DNA of 7,426 bases from Actinomycetes bacterium (GTDB taxonomy: Bacteria > Actinomycetota > Acidimicrobiia > Acidimicrobiales > RAAP-2): assembly GCA_021826255.1 (NCBI GenBank), contig JAKBAZ010000064.1, forward strand, positions 1 through 7,426, given 5' to 3'. The position numbers were made by a program, and so were the translations under genes. The notes beneath the pieces are model-generated. The model saw nothing but the letters and a program-made list of their open reading frames with translations, made no database searches and was not told the DNA's origin. Every line of letters starts with the position of its first letter. Within the stretch, counting starts at the first letter, position 1. Shown here one piece after another: positions 1 through 6,599 of this stretch.

Positions 1-639
1 CTCGATCGTGTGGCGGTGACGAAGGAGACCGTACGGCTCCGCGTTACCGGCTAAGCGCGGAAAGTGCAGACGATCACTCGGACTGCGTCCGGCACCCGAA
101 ACTCCGCTCAGAGCGTTCACCACGAGACCGGTCGTGTCGACGACACCTTCATCGAGGAAGGGTCCGAGCGCGAGGGAGGTCGCGGTGGGGTAACACCCGG
201 GAACAGCGAGGAACCTCGACCCCACGATCTCGGACCGGTGTCGCTCCACCAGGGAGTACACCGCCTGGCTCAGTCGAGCCGGATCGCGGTGCGCGTCGCC
301 GTACCACTCTCGGTAGTCCTCGGCGTCTCGCAATCGATAGTCCGCACCGAGGTCGACAACCTGCACTCCGCGCTCGAGGAGATCGCCGACGAGATCTTGG
401 CTACGACCATGGGGCAACGCCAGGAACGCCACGTCGATATCGAGCGCCGGCAGTTCGTCAAGGGAACCGAGGACCGTGGTGGGATACAGAGCTGCGAGGG
501 CGGGCGTGTGGTCGGCGACCCGGCGCCCCCGGGCGCTCTCCCCCGTCGCGAGAACGACGTCGGCCTCGGGGTGGGACGCGAGGAGTCGAAGGAGCTCCGC
601 ACCCGCGTATCCACTCGCTCCGACGACGGCAACCTTCAT
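1..639 (-). CDS. argC: N-acetyl-gamma-glutamyl-phosphate reductase, N-terminal part (3' end beyond window)
   Basis: Catalyses the NADPH-dependent reduction of N-acetyl-gamma-glutamyl phosphate to N-acetylglutamate semialdehyde, third step of arginine/ornithine biosynthesis in the cytoplasm. I translated 213 codons from the ATG at 637-639 to the left edge, all open. Visible family marks are the Rossmann dinucleotide loop GASGYAGAEL (residues 8-17), the active-site PGCYPTA with catalytic Cys149, the SGVSGAGR segment (about 178-185), and HRHT near the end (208-211), whose first His is the usual catalytic histidine. The family is about 340-350 residues long, so roughly 60 percent is present. The start is firm: an in-frame TAA lies at 649-651 and no alternative start codon sits between it and the ATG. 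No Shine-Dalgarno sequence precedes the ATG, which suggests a leaderless or nearly leaderless mRNA. It probably heads an arg operon running out of the window to the left (inference). Confidence 0.96.
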   Translation of the reverse strand, partial: MKVAVVGASGYAGAELLRLLASHPEADVVLATGESARGRRVADHTPALAALYPTTVLGSLDELPALDIDVAFLALPHGRSQDLVGDLLERGVQVVDLGADYRLRDAEDYREWYGDAHRDPARLSQAVYSLVERHRSEIVGSRFLAVPGCYPTATSLALGPFLDEGVVDTTGLVVNALSGVSGAGRSPSDRLHFPRLAGNAEPYGLLRHRHTIE

Positions 640-640
640 A

Positions 641-677
641 GTGCCATTTTATGCACACACGAAAGTAAAAATTCAAG
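641..677. promoter_or_regulatory. candidate tandem ArgR (ARG box) operator upstream of argC
   Basis: Two dyads about 20 bp apart (centre to centre) overlap the putative argC promoter. The distal one, read on the minus strand, starts TGAAT then TTTT (675 to 667) and contains a GAA-N8-TTC dyad at 661-674. The proximal one is GTGC-N8-GCAC at 641-656, with TGCAT-AAAA-TGGCA inside it. The known ARG box is roughly TGAAT-wwww-ATTCA, usually in pairs 20-21 bp apart, at arginine biosynthesis promoters. I count 7 of 10 half-site bases for the distal box and 6 of 10 for the proximal. Repression by an arginine-bound ArgR hexamer is inferred; no argR gene is in the window. The operator could also touch the divergent transporter gene. 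Confidence 0.38.
649..676 (-). promoter_or_regulatory. putative argC promoter (leaderless)
   Basis: Read on the minus strand, TTGAAT (676 to 671) resembles a -35 box and CATAAA (654 to 649) a -10 box, with a 16-bp spacer. The expected transcription start falls at about 639-642, at or within 3 nt of the argC ATG, which agrees with the missing ribosome-binding site. Leaderless mRNAs are common in actinobacteria. This is a pattern match only; the hexamers are imperfect. Confidence 0.4.
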
Positions 678-707
678 TTATGCCCTACCCGACTAGAGTG
701 GGAATCC

Positions 708-1589
708 GTGACGCGACGCGGGTGGGTTCTCTTCGCCATGATGGCGGTGCTGTGGGGCATTCCTTATCTCCTCATCCGTATCGCCGTTCGTCAACTCGAC
801 CCGGGCGTGGTGGTACTCGCCCGAACCGCCCCGGCGGCCCTTCTCCTCGCGCCCCTCGTCGCTCGGCGCCGACAACTCGGCGACGTGGTCGCCCACTGGC
901 GTTGGATCGTCGTCTTCGGTGTCGTCGAATTCGGCGGTCCCTGGTACCTCATGTCGAGCGCCGAACGCCACGTCACGAGTTCCTTCACGAGTCTGATGAT
1001 TTGTGCCGTGCCCCTCTTCACGCTCGTCATGTCCCGGCTGAGCGCGTCCCACGAGCCCCTGTCGGCGAGGCGGATCGTGGGTTTGGTTGCGGGTGCGCTC
1101 GGGGTCGCACTCCTCGTCGGAGTGAACATTCACGGCGATCTCCGCTGGGTGCTGATGCTCCTCGTGGTGTGCGTGGGTTACTCGGTCGGACCGATGATCC
1201 TGCAACACCGACTGGCCGCCGTTCCGGGTCCCGCCGTGGTCTTTGGCGCGACGGCCGTCGTGGCGTTGGCCTGGACGCCCTACGGAGTTCTGCACTGGCC
1301 GAGTCACGTCTCCACCGAAACCGTGCTCGCCGTCGTCGTCCTCTCCGTGTTCTGTACCGCCGGGGCGTTCTTGACCTTCTTTGAGTTGGTGAAGGAGGCC
1401 GGCGCAAATCGTTCGACGGTGGTCGTCTACTCCAACACCGCCCTCGCGGTGTTGCTCGGCGTGGCGTTACTCCACGAGCCCCTCACGACGAGCATCATCG
1501 TGGGCTTTCCCCTCATCATGGCGGGGTCCTACTTCGCGACCTCAGCGGACCGTGAGCGCGGCAACGTGGACCTCGTCGTTCACGAGTAG
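708..1589 (+). CDS. EamA/DMT-superfamily membrane transporter
   Basis: A 293-residue integral membrane protein of the drug/metabolite transporter superfamily. It fits the family's usual length (about 280-310) and ten-helix plan of two EamA repeats. The first repeat begins with the short basic MTRRG, then a helix with WGIPYLLIRIA (16-26), and runs to about residue 140. The second starts near residue 145, with hydrophobic segments around 145-162, 174-192, 205-225 and 238-280, and the HEPLT turn (256-260) that commonly precedes the last helices. The substrate cannot be read from the sequence; relatives export amino acids or other metabolites. The start is GTG at 708-710 with only a weak GGGA (700-703) before it. 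The gene diverges from argC across 68 bp and overlaps the thioesterase gene tail to tail. Sharing the argC control region makes an amino-acid-related substrate conceivable, but that is speculation. Confidence 0.9.
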   Translation: MTRRGWVLFAMMAVLWGIPYLLIRIAVRQLDPGVVVLARTAPAALLLAPLVARRRQLGDVVAHWRWIVVFGVVEFGGPWYLMSSAERHVTSSFTSLMICAVPLFTLVMSRLSASHEPLSARRIVGLVAGALGVALLVGVNIHGDLRWVLMLLVVCVGYSVGPMILQHRLAAVPGPAVVFGATAVVALAWTPYGVLHWPSHVSTETVLAVVVLSVFCTAGAFLTFFELVKEAGANRSTVVVYSNTALAVLLGVALLHEPLTTSIIVGFPLIMAGSYFATSADRERGNVDLVVHE

Positions 1590-2249
1590 CCACAGTTCAC
1601 CCCCGTCGGCGACGAGTTCAACGCGATGGTCAAACTCAATCGGCCCGTGGTGAATCACTTCGGCGGCTCGAAGGGGTGTCGTCGCCACTTCGGCCAACGC
1701 CTGCCACACGGCGGCGTTATTCACGTGACCAACAACGTCGAGATCCGCTCGGCGTAGGGGCCAGGGTCGACGAGTCGCGTGAGCTGGTGGCGAGGTGGAG
1801 GGTACTCGGCCCGAGACCTTTCGACCCCCGATAGCTTCACCGTAGACCTCGAGGAACTCACGGCTCATTCGCTGGGGAAAACCTCGAGCGTCCACGGGAA
1901 CCCACAGGGTGGCAGTCTCGATAACCAACTCGTCGCCCCGGTAGACGTTGGTTCGTCGCTCCACCCACGCCGCTCCGAACCCGGAGCACCAGGTGACCGC
2001 GCGCAACTCATCGTAGAGTCGGGGCCAGGTACCCACCGAACGCAGTGCCGTTCGTCGCGCCACCCAGGCCACCTCGGAACGAAGTCCAGTCGCCTCATAG
2101 TCTTCGGTCGCCACATCTTGAAGCACTCGGGCAATCCCGTCGAGTCGCCACGCGCCCTCGGGAGTCGTATCGGAGAGTCGGACCGTCGTCGGCATCGAAA
2201 TCCGACGACCCGACGCGGGCTCTGGTACGAACTCGTCAACGGAGAGCAC
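1542..2249 (-). CDS. acyl-ACP thioesterase family protein (double hotdog)
   Basis: A 235-residue protein resembling bacterial homologues of plant FatA/FatB, which hydrolyse acyl-acyl carrier protein to release free fatty acids in the cytoplasm. The first hotdog domain spans about residues 18-130, with RLDGIARVLQDVA (35-47) and WVARRTAL (62-69). The second begins near 160 with DLDVVGHVNN (169-178), the counterpart of the plant catalytic DLDVNQHVNN. Asp171, His175 and probably Glu205 line up with plant FatB catalytic residues, but the plant catalytic Asn position is Val173, so activity is not assured. The GTG start at 2247-2249 is supported by a GAGGAG ribosome-binding site 9 nt upstream and by family-like residues before Met19. 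The start overlaps the pheT stop by one base (TAGTG), implying translational coupling. The last 48 bp lie antisense to the end of the transporter gene. The physiological acyl chain is unknown. Confidence 0.85.
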   Translation of the reverse strand: MLSVDEFVPEPASGRRISMPTTVRLSDTTPEGAWRLDGIARVLQDVATEDYEATGLRSEVAWVARRTALRSVGTWPRLYDELRAVTWCSGFGAAWVERRTNVYRGDELVIETATLWVPVDARGFPQRMSREFLEVYGEAIGGRKVSGRVPSTSPPAHATRRPWPLRRADLDVVGHVNNAAVWQALAEVATTPLRAAEVIHHGPIEFDHRVELVADGGELWLLVNDEVHVAALTVR

Positions 2250-4717
2250 TACGGAAAACTCCTCAAATCCGCACCAAGCTCGCCGGCCGCGGTGAGGAGG
2301 TCTCGTCGAGCGTCCTCGAGGTCAGCCTCACTCAGCGTACGGTCCTTCGAGGCCAGTCGTAATGCGTAGGCCAGCGAACGGTGGCCCTTGTCGAGAGACT
2401 CGCCCCGGTAGACGTCGAAGAGTTCCACCGACTCGACAAGGGGAGTCGCATCGCGCAACGCGCGACGCAGGTGGTCGGCGCTCACGGAGTTCGGCGTGAC
2501 GAACGAGAGGTCCATCACGGCCGCTGGGAACCGACTGGGCACGTCGACTCGAGCGTGGGAGGCGTGAGAGTTTCCTCTCTCGGCCACCCGCGCGAAGTCG
2601 AGATCGACGAGGCCTATCCGACTGACGTCAGTCGACGTACGACGCACGAGGTCGGGATCGACTTCTCCTACTCGTCCCAGTTCGGCCCCGGTCACGCCGT
2701 CGAGGAGTCTCGCGTGGCGAGTGGGGTGCCATCCGGGTGTGACGTCGTCCAAAGACTCCACCACCACGTCGTCCCACCCGAGTCGGGCGAGCAAAGTTCG
2801 CGCGATGGTCACCGCGCGCACCGCGTCATCATCCGGGCGCGCCAACAGCATCGTCAAACGCTCCGTCTCGGTGGGCAGGTCGACTTCGTGGGCTCCGCCG
2901 GCTCCCCCACGAGCGCGCCGAGGTTCGTCGGCGTCCTCGGGATGGGTAAACACAACGCCAAACTCCACGTAGAGCGCCCCGCCGAGGCCCCGTTCGAGGT
3001 TGCGCGCGGCCACGTTCAACAGACCCGGAATGAGTGAGGGACGCAGGATCGACTCCTCGCCGGCGAGAGGGTTCGCCACGCGTACGCGCCGAGCGTGCGG
3101 GTGGGTGAGAGCAGCGTGGGACTCGGCCACCATCGTCGGAGTCCACACTTCGTGGCCTCCGAGGGCCACCACGACGTCGCGGGCGCGCCGGCGAAGGCGC
3201 TGGGACATCGTCCATCCCCCCGGCTGGGGCCAACTCGGAGTTCGTCGGGGCAGTCGCGCGTAGGAGTACAGACGCGCAATCTCCTCAATGACGTCGGCAC
3301 GACCCTCGACACCGACTCGAACGTCGAGGCGAGCCGAGGGGGCGACCACTTCGAGATCCCCCTCGTCGCGCACGGAGAAATTGAGGCCCTCGAGCAGCCG
3401 GACCACCTCGGAGCGCTCGAGCGCTACTCCGAGGGCTCGTTCGATGTCGTGATCGCTCAGTCGAACCCGAGCTCGCTCGGGCACGTCGCCGCGAACGTCG
3501 AGCGGGCTCGGTACCCACTCAATGTCCGGCGACGACTCGCGCAGCAACTCTACGAAACGTGCCGCCGCGACGAGAGCCAGTTCCGGGTCGACGCCCCGCT
3601 CGAAACGGTGGGAAGCCTCGGAACGAAGTCCGTGACGCTTCGAAGCCCGAGCGATCGTCATCGGATCAAAGTAGGCCGCCTCGAGCAGTATTTCCGAGGT
3701 GGAGTCGCGAATCTCTCCAATGGCGGCTCCCATGATTCCGGCGAGTCCGTGAATCACGTCGTCACCGTCCACGATCACGAGGTCGTCTCCGGCGTCGCCG
3801 AGCCCCCGACCGGGTTGAGCAAGCGGTCTCACGACTCCGTCCAGAGTGGTGATCTGTTCGCCCGACCTCGCTACCCTCACGCCCAGGGTGCGCTTCGCCA
3901 CGAGGTCCGCGTCGTAGGCGTGAGTCGGTTGGCCCAACTCCAACATGACGAGGTTGCTCGCGTCGACGACGTTGGAGATAGGCCGCATGCCGGCCAGCGT
4001 CAGTCGACGAGCGAGGTGAGCGGGCGAGGGGCCAACCGTGACTCCGCGAACGAGCGACACCGTGAAGCGACCACAGAGGTCGGGAGCGTCAATGGCGGCG
4101 TGGGCGAACTCTCGAGTCGCTCCCGCACCGTCGGGTGACGCGAGAGCCGGATAGGTCAGCGGACGACCGAGACGGGTGGCGATGTCGCGCGCGACGCCGA
4201 GGAGCGACCAGGCGTCGGGGCGATTCCCCTCGATGGAAATGTCGAGGACCACGTCGGGGACGAGCCCGAGAGTGTGAAGGAGGCTCTCGCCGGGCCGCGC
4301 CTGCGGTGGGAGAATCAACAGTCCACCGTGGTCGTCCGATAGACCCAGCTCACGGCCCGAACACAGCATGCCGTTAGAGACCACTCCACGCATGGTGCGT
4401 CGCGCAATCGCGAAGCCTCCCGGCAGCACCGCTCCCACGGGAGCGAGCGGGACGAGGTCACCCATCGCAAAGTTGGTTGCGCCACAGACAATCTCGAGGT
4501 GACCCTCCCCCGCGTCAACGACGACTCGGCGAATACGATCCGCCCCCTCAATGGAGTGAATCTCGTCAACTCTCGCGACGACGACGTCCTCCAGGCCCTC
4601 GCCCACCTTCTCGACTCCCTCGACGACGAGTCCGAGATCGTCCATGGTGGCGATCAACTCGTCGAGCGACGAGGGAATCTCGACGAACTCTTTCAACCAA
4701 GACAGGGGGATCTTCAC
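2249..4717 (-). CDS. pheT: phenylalanine--tRNA ligase beta subunit
   Basis: Beta subunit of the cytoplasmic alpha2-beta2 phenylalanyl-tRNA synthetase, which charges tRNA-Phe and edits mischarged tyrosine. At 822 residues it has the normal length for the long bacterial form. Domains in order: N-terminal MKIPLSWLKEFV; EMAP-type tRNA-binding fold (about 40-150, with VCGATNF at 77-83 and SNGMLCSGRELGL at 114-126); B3/B4 editing region (about 210-385, with RPISNVVDASNLVM and HRFERGVDPE); B5 DNA-binding-like domain (about 405-490, ending IEEIARLYSYARLP); catalytic-like core (about 500-700, with NPLAGEESILRPSLIPGLL); and the C-terminal FDX-ACB anticodon-binding domain (about 725-822, with FPAAVMDLSF and KGHRSLAYALRL). 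The start is GTG at 4715-4717, sharing GTGA with the pheS stop, with GAGG 8 nt upstream. It sits between pheS and the thioesterase gene in one operon. Confidence 0.98.
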   Translation of the reverse strand: MKIPLSWLKEFVEIPSSLDELIATMDDLGLVVEGVEKVGEGLEDVVVARVDEIHSIEGADRIRRVVVDAGEGHLEIVCGATNFAMGDLVPLAPVGAVLPGGFAIARRTMRGVVSNGMLCSGRELGLSDDHGGLLILPPQARPGESLLHTLGLVPDVVLDISIEGNRPDAWSLLGVARDIATRLGRPLTYPALASPDGAGATREFAHAAIDAPDLCGRFTVSLVRGVTVGPSPAHLARRLTLAGMRPISNVVDASNLVMLELGQPTHAYDADLVAKRTLGVRVARSGEQITTLDGVVRPLAQPGRGLGDAGDDLVIVDGDDVIHGLAGIMGAAIGEIRDSTSEILLEAAYFDPMTIARASKRHGLRSEASHRFERGVDPELALVAAARFVELLRESSPDIEWVPSPLDVRGDVPERARVRLSDHDIERALGVALERSEVVRLLEGLNFSVRDEGDLEVVAPSARLDVRVGVEGRADVIEEIARLYSYARLPRRTPSWPQPGGWTMSQRLRRRARDVVVALGGHEVWTPTMVAESHAALTHPHARRVRVANPLAGEESILRPSLIPGLLNVAARNLERGLGGALYVEFGVVFTHPEDADEPRRARGGAGGAHEVDLPTETERLTMLLARPDDDAVRAVTIARTLLARLGWDDVVVESLDDVTPGWHPTRHARLLDGVTGAELGRVGEVDPDLVRRTSTDVSRIGLVDLDFARVAERGNSHASHARVDVPSRFPAAVMDLSFVTPNSVSADHLRRALRDATPLVESVELFDVYRGESLDKGHRSLAYALRLASKDRTLSEADLEDARRDLLTAAGELGADLRSFP
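2259..2264 (-). promoter_or_regulatory. ribosome-binding site for the thioesterase gene
   Basis: GAGGAG on the minus strand, inside the last codons of pheT, 9 nt before the GTG at 2249. It decides this GTG over the internal Met19 as the start of the thioesterase gene. Confidence 0.7.
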
Positions 4718-5787
4718 GAGAACTGCCTCACAAAACGAAGGTCGTTGTCAATCAACGCCCGCATGTCGGCGATTTCGTGGCGCATCTGGGCGCAGCGATC
4801 AATCCCGAACCCGAACGCGAAGCCACTCCAAGTCGTCGAATCGATGCCCACCGCGGCGAAGACGGCGGGGTCGATCATTCCGCACCCGCCCAACTCAATC
4901 CACCCCGTCTGCGAACAGGTTCGACAGCCCTCACCACGGCAAATAGTGCAGGTGATTTCGAACTCCGCGGACGGTTCGGTGAAGGGAAAGTACCCCGGGC
5001 GGAGCCTCGAGTCGATGTCCGGCCCAAAGTAGGCCCGCGTGAACGCGTCAATTGTTCCGGCGAGGTCGGCGAAGGTGATGTCTCGATCGACCACAATGCC
5101 CTCTATTTGGTGGAATGCGGCGAGGTGGCGGGCGTCGGGCGTGTCACGACGAAAGCACCGCCCCGGCATGACCGCGTGAATCGGAAGAGCATCGTCACGG
5201 ACCGCCCGCTCCATCAGGTGAATCTGCGTGGGCGACGTGTGGGTGCGTAACACGACCGTCTCGGGTTCTCCCATCTCGAGATAAAAGGTGTCCCACATGC
5301 CGCGCGCGGGGTGGGCGGGCGGCATGTTGAGGGCTTCGAAGTTGTACCAGTCACTCTCGACTTCGGGACCGTCTTCGACCCGAAAGCCCATTCCGACGAA
5401 GACCTCCTCGAGGGCGAGTTGGGTCACGGCGATGATCCCCGGGTGACCAGGCTCGAGAGGAGACGACACGGTGGGTCCCACGACGTCACCGAGATCTAAC
5501 CGATCGGCGTCGAGAGTCGCTCGGCGCTCTTGGGCCTCGAGATCCACTCGCCGCGCTTCGAGGGCTTCGGTGACTCGTCGACGAGACTCTTGAAGTCTCG
5601 CTCCGGCGTCTCGACGCTCGTCGGGAGTGAGCCCACCGAGGGACTTCTGTAGGCTCGAGAGCACCGACCTCTTACCGACGAGAGAGGACTCCCGTGTGAC
5701 CAACTCCTCGAGGGAGCTAAGGGCGGCTACGGCGTTCAGTAAATCGGCGGTGTGTTGATCGAGGTTGTCGAGGGATACGTCACTCAT
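4714..5787 (-). CDS. pheS: phenylalanine--tRNA ligase alpha subunit
   Basis: Catalytic alpha subunit of phenylalanyl-tRNA synthetase, a class II enzyme that activates phenylalanine with ATP and transfers it to tRNA-Phe. The 357 residues match the usual 330-360. An N-terminal coiled-coil region (about 1-95) is rich in charged and leucine residues. Class II motif 1 is near GHPGI (114-118); RTHTSP (181-186) and the motif 2 region GRCFRRDTPDARH (209-221) with FHQIEG (225-230) follow; FPFTEPSAEF (267-276) forms part of the active site; motif 3 is GFAFGFGIDR (322-331). An insert with four cysteines (C280, C283, C288, C291) lies between the EPSAEF strand and GWIELGGCGM. The ATG at 5785-5787 follows the upstream gene's stop by 3 nt and overlaps pheT by 4 nt. 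No spaced Shine-Dalgarno is present, only GGGG directly against the ATG, so re-initiation after the upstream gene is likely. Confidence 0.98.
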   Translation of the reverse strand: MSDVSLDNLDQHTADLLNAVAALSSLEELVTRESSLVGKRSVLSSLQKSLGGLTPDERRDAGARLQESRRRVTEALEARRVDLEAQERRATLDADRLDLGDVVGPTVSSPLEPGHPGIIAVTQLALEEVFVGMGFRVEDGPEVESDWYNFEALNMPPAHPARGMWDTFYLEMGEPETVVLRTHTSPTQIHLMERAVRDDALPIHAVMPGRCFRRDTPDARHLAAFHQIEGIVVDRDITFADLAGTIDAFTRAYFGPDIDSRLRPGYFPFTEPSAEFEITCTICRGEGCRTCSQTGWIELGGCGMIDPAVFAAVGIDSTTWSGFAFGFGIDRCAQMRHEIADMRALIDNDLRFVRQFS

Positions 5788-5804
5788 CCCCTACAGGCTA
5801 GGGG
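5788..5804 (-). other. inverted repeat (hairpin) at the methyltransferase/pheS junction
   Basis: On the mRNA strand the sequence reads CCCCTA-GCCTG-TAGGGG, a perfect 6-bp stem with a 5-nt loop. The 3' arm contains the stop codon TAG of the upstream methyltransferase gene (5791-5793) and ends directly against the pheS ATG. No U-tract follows, so it is not a normal intrinsic terminator. A role in coupling pheS translation to upstream translation is inferred. Confidence 0.5.
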
Positions 5805-6597
5805 GTGGCGCACCATGGCTCGAGTGAGAACGTTGATAAAACGCTTCACACATGACTACCGCTCCGGCAATCGCCGCGTTGAGCGACTCCACTCCCGAGG
5901 CCATAGGAACGCTTAGGCAGTCGGTGACGGAGTGGAGAACGGACTCCGAGAGTCCCCGGGCCTCCGATCCGATCCACACGAGGACCGCCCCATCGAGGGG
6001 GGCGTGGCGGGGATCTCGACCCCCGCGCAACGTGGTCGCCCAGGGCGTGACGGAGCGAAACCGACACCACGTCTCCACGGCCTCAAGTGAGGAGTCGAGA
6101 AGTGGGCGACGAAAGATTGACCCGGCCGATGAGCGCACCACCTTGGGGTGATAGCCGTCGACGCCCTCTCCCACGAGGAGCACGGCGCGCGCGTCCCACG
6201 CGTCGGCGCTGCGTACGAGGGTCCCCACGTTGCCCGGGTCTGTGACGTTTTCGAGAGCGAGCGTGAGGCCACACGAGTCGACGTCGTCGAGGGAGATTGT
6301 TGGCAGGCCACAGGCGGCGAGAACCCCCTGGGGTGACTGCGCGTCGGCCATTCTCTCGAACGCGGCGTCCGTCACCACCGTGACGGGCGCGTTCTCGATC
6401 ACCGGCGCCACGCGCGGGTGTCCGAGTGCGGACTGCGCCACGTAGATTCCCTCGAGGGGCCAGTTCGCCCCCAGGGCGGCGACCACGAGGTCGGGTCCTT
6501 CGGCGATGAACACGCCCTCCGTCCGGCGCTCGCTCGCGCTTCGCGCGAGACGCCGGAGACGTCGCACCACCGGGTGCGACGTCCCCAGGACCTCCAC
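5791..6597 (-). CDS. SpoU/TrmH-family RNA 2'-O-methyltransferase (TsnR/RlmB-like)
   Basis: A 268-residue S-adenosylmethionine-dependent RNA ribose methyltransferase of the SPOUT superfamily, expected to modify rRNA or tRNA. An N-terminal substrate-binding domain (about 27-95, with EGVFIAEGPDLV and QSPQGVLA) precedes the trefoil-knot catalytic domain, which carries all three family motifs. Motif 1 is NVTDPGNVGTLVRSADA (117-133, with Asn117 and Arg129), motif 2 is IGSEARGLSE (209-218), and motif 3 is VPMASGVESLNAAIA (230-244). The exact target nucleotide cannot be read from the sequence. A gene of this family between rplT and pheS is the arrangement I recall in actinobacteria, where it is called tsnR. 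The GTG start at 6595-6597 is 2 nt after the rplT stop and has only a weak GAG before it, so translation is probably coupled. The stop lies in the hairpin 3 nt before pheS. Confidence 0.94.
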   Translation of the reverse strand: MEVLGTSHPVVRRLRRLARSASERRTEGVFIAEGPDLVVAALGANWPLEGIYVAQSALGHPRVAPVIENAPVTVVTDAAFERMADAQSPQGVLAACGLPTISLDDVDSCGLTLALENVTDPGNVGTLVRSADAWDARAVLLVGEGVDGYHPKVVRSSAGSIFRRPLLDSSLEAVETWCRFRSVTPWATTLRGGRDPRHAPLDGAVLVWIGSEARGLSESVLHSVTDCLSVPMASGVESLNAAIAGAVVMCEAFYQRSHSSHGAPPPSL

Positions 6598-6599
6598 GA

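Noticed and set aside
694..699. TAGAGT as a -10 box for the divergent transporter gene
   Set aside because: No convincing -35 partner at the right distance; too weak to report as a feature.
458..760. Minus-strand open frame of 100 codons across the argC/transporter intergenic region
   Set aside because: It overlaps argC in another frame and the start of the transporter gene antisense; composition is Arg/Pro/Ser-rich with no support for translation.
476..1384. Plus-strand open frame of 302 codons across the end of argC and most of the transporter gene
   Set aside because: It is very rich in Arg, Pro and Ser with no recognisable motif, lies antisense to argC and then in another frame of the transporter, and fits a high-GC shadow frame.
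1472..1503. Inverted repeat CCACGA...TCGTGG near the 3' end of the transporter gene as a possible operon terminator
   Set aside because: Only 6 bp with a 20-nt loop and no T-tract on either strand; it lies within a conserved coding segment (HEPLT).
3095..4138. Plus-strand open frame of 347 codons antisense to pheT
   Set aside because: pheT is complete with all domains on the other strand; the antisense translation shows no family features or plausible start site. Long antisense frames are common opposite GC-rich genes.
4477..5250. Plus-strand open frame of 257 codons across the pheT/pheS junction
   Set aside because: It runs antisense to two conserved synthetase genes, is Arg-rich at its start and has no recognisable domain.
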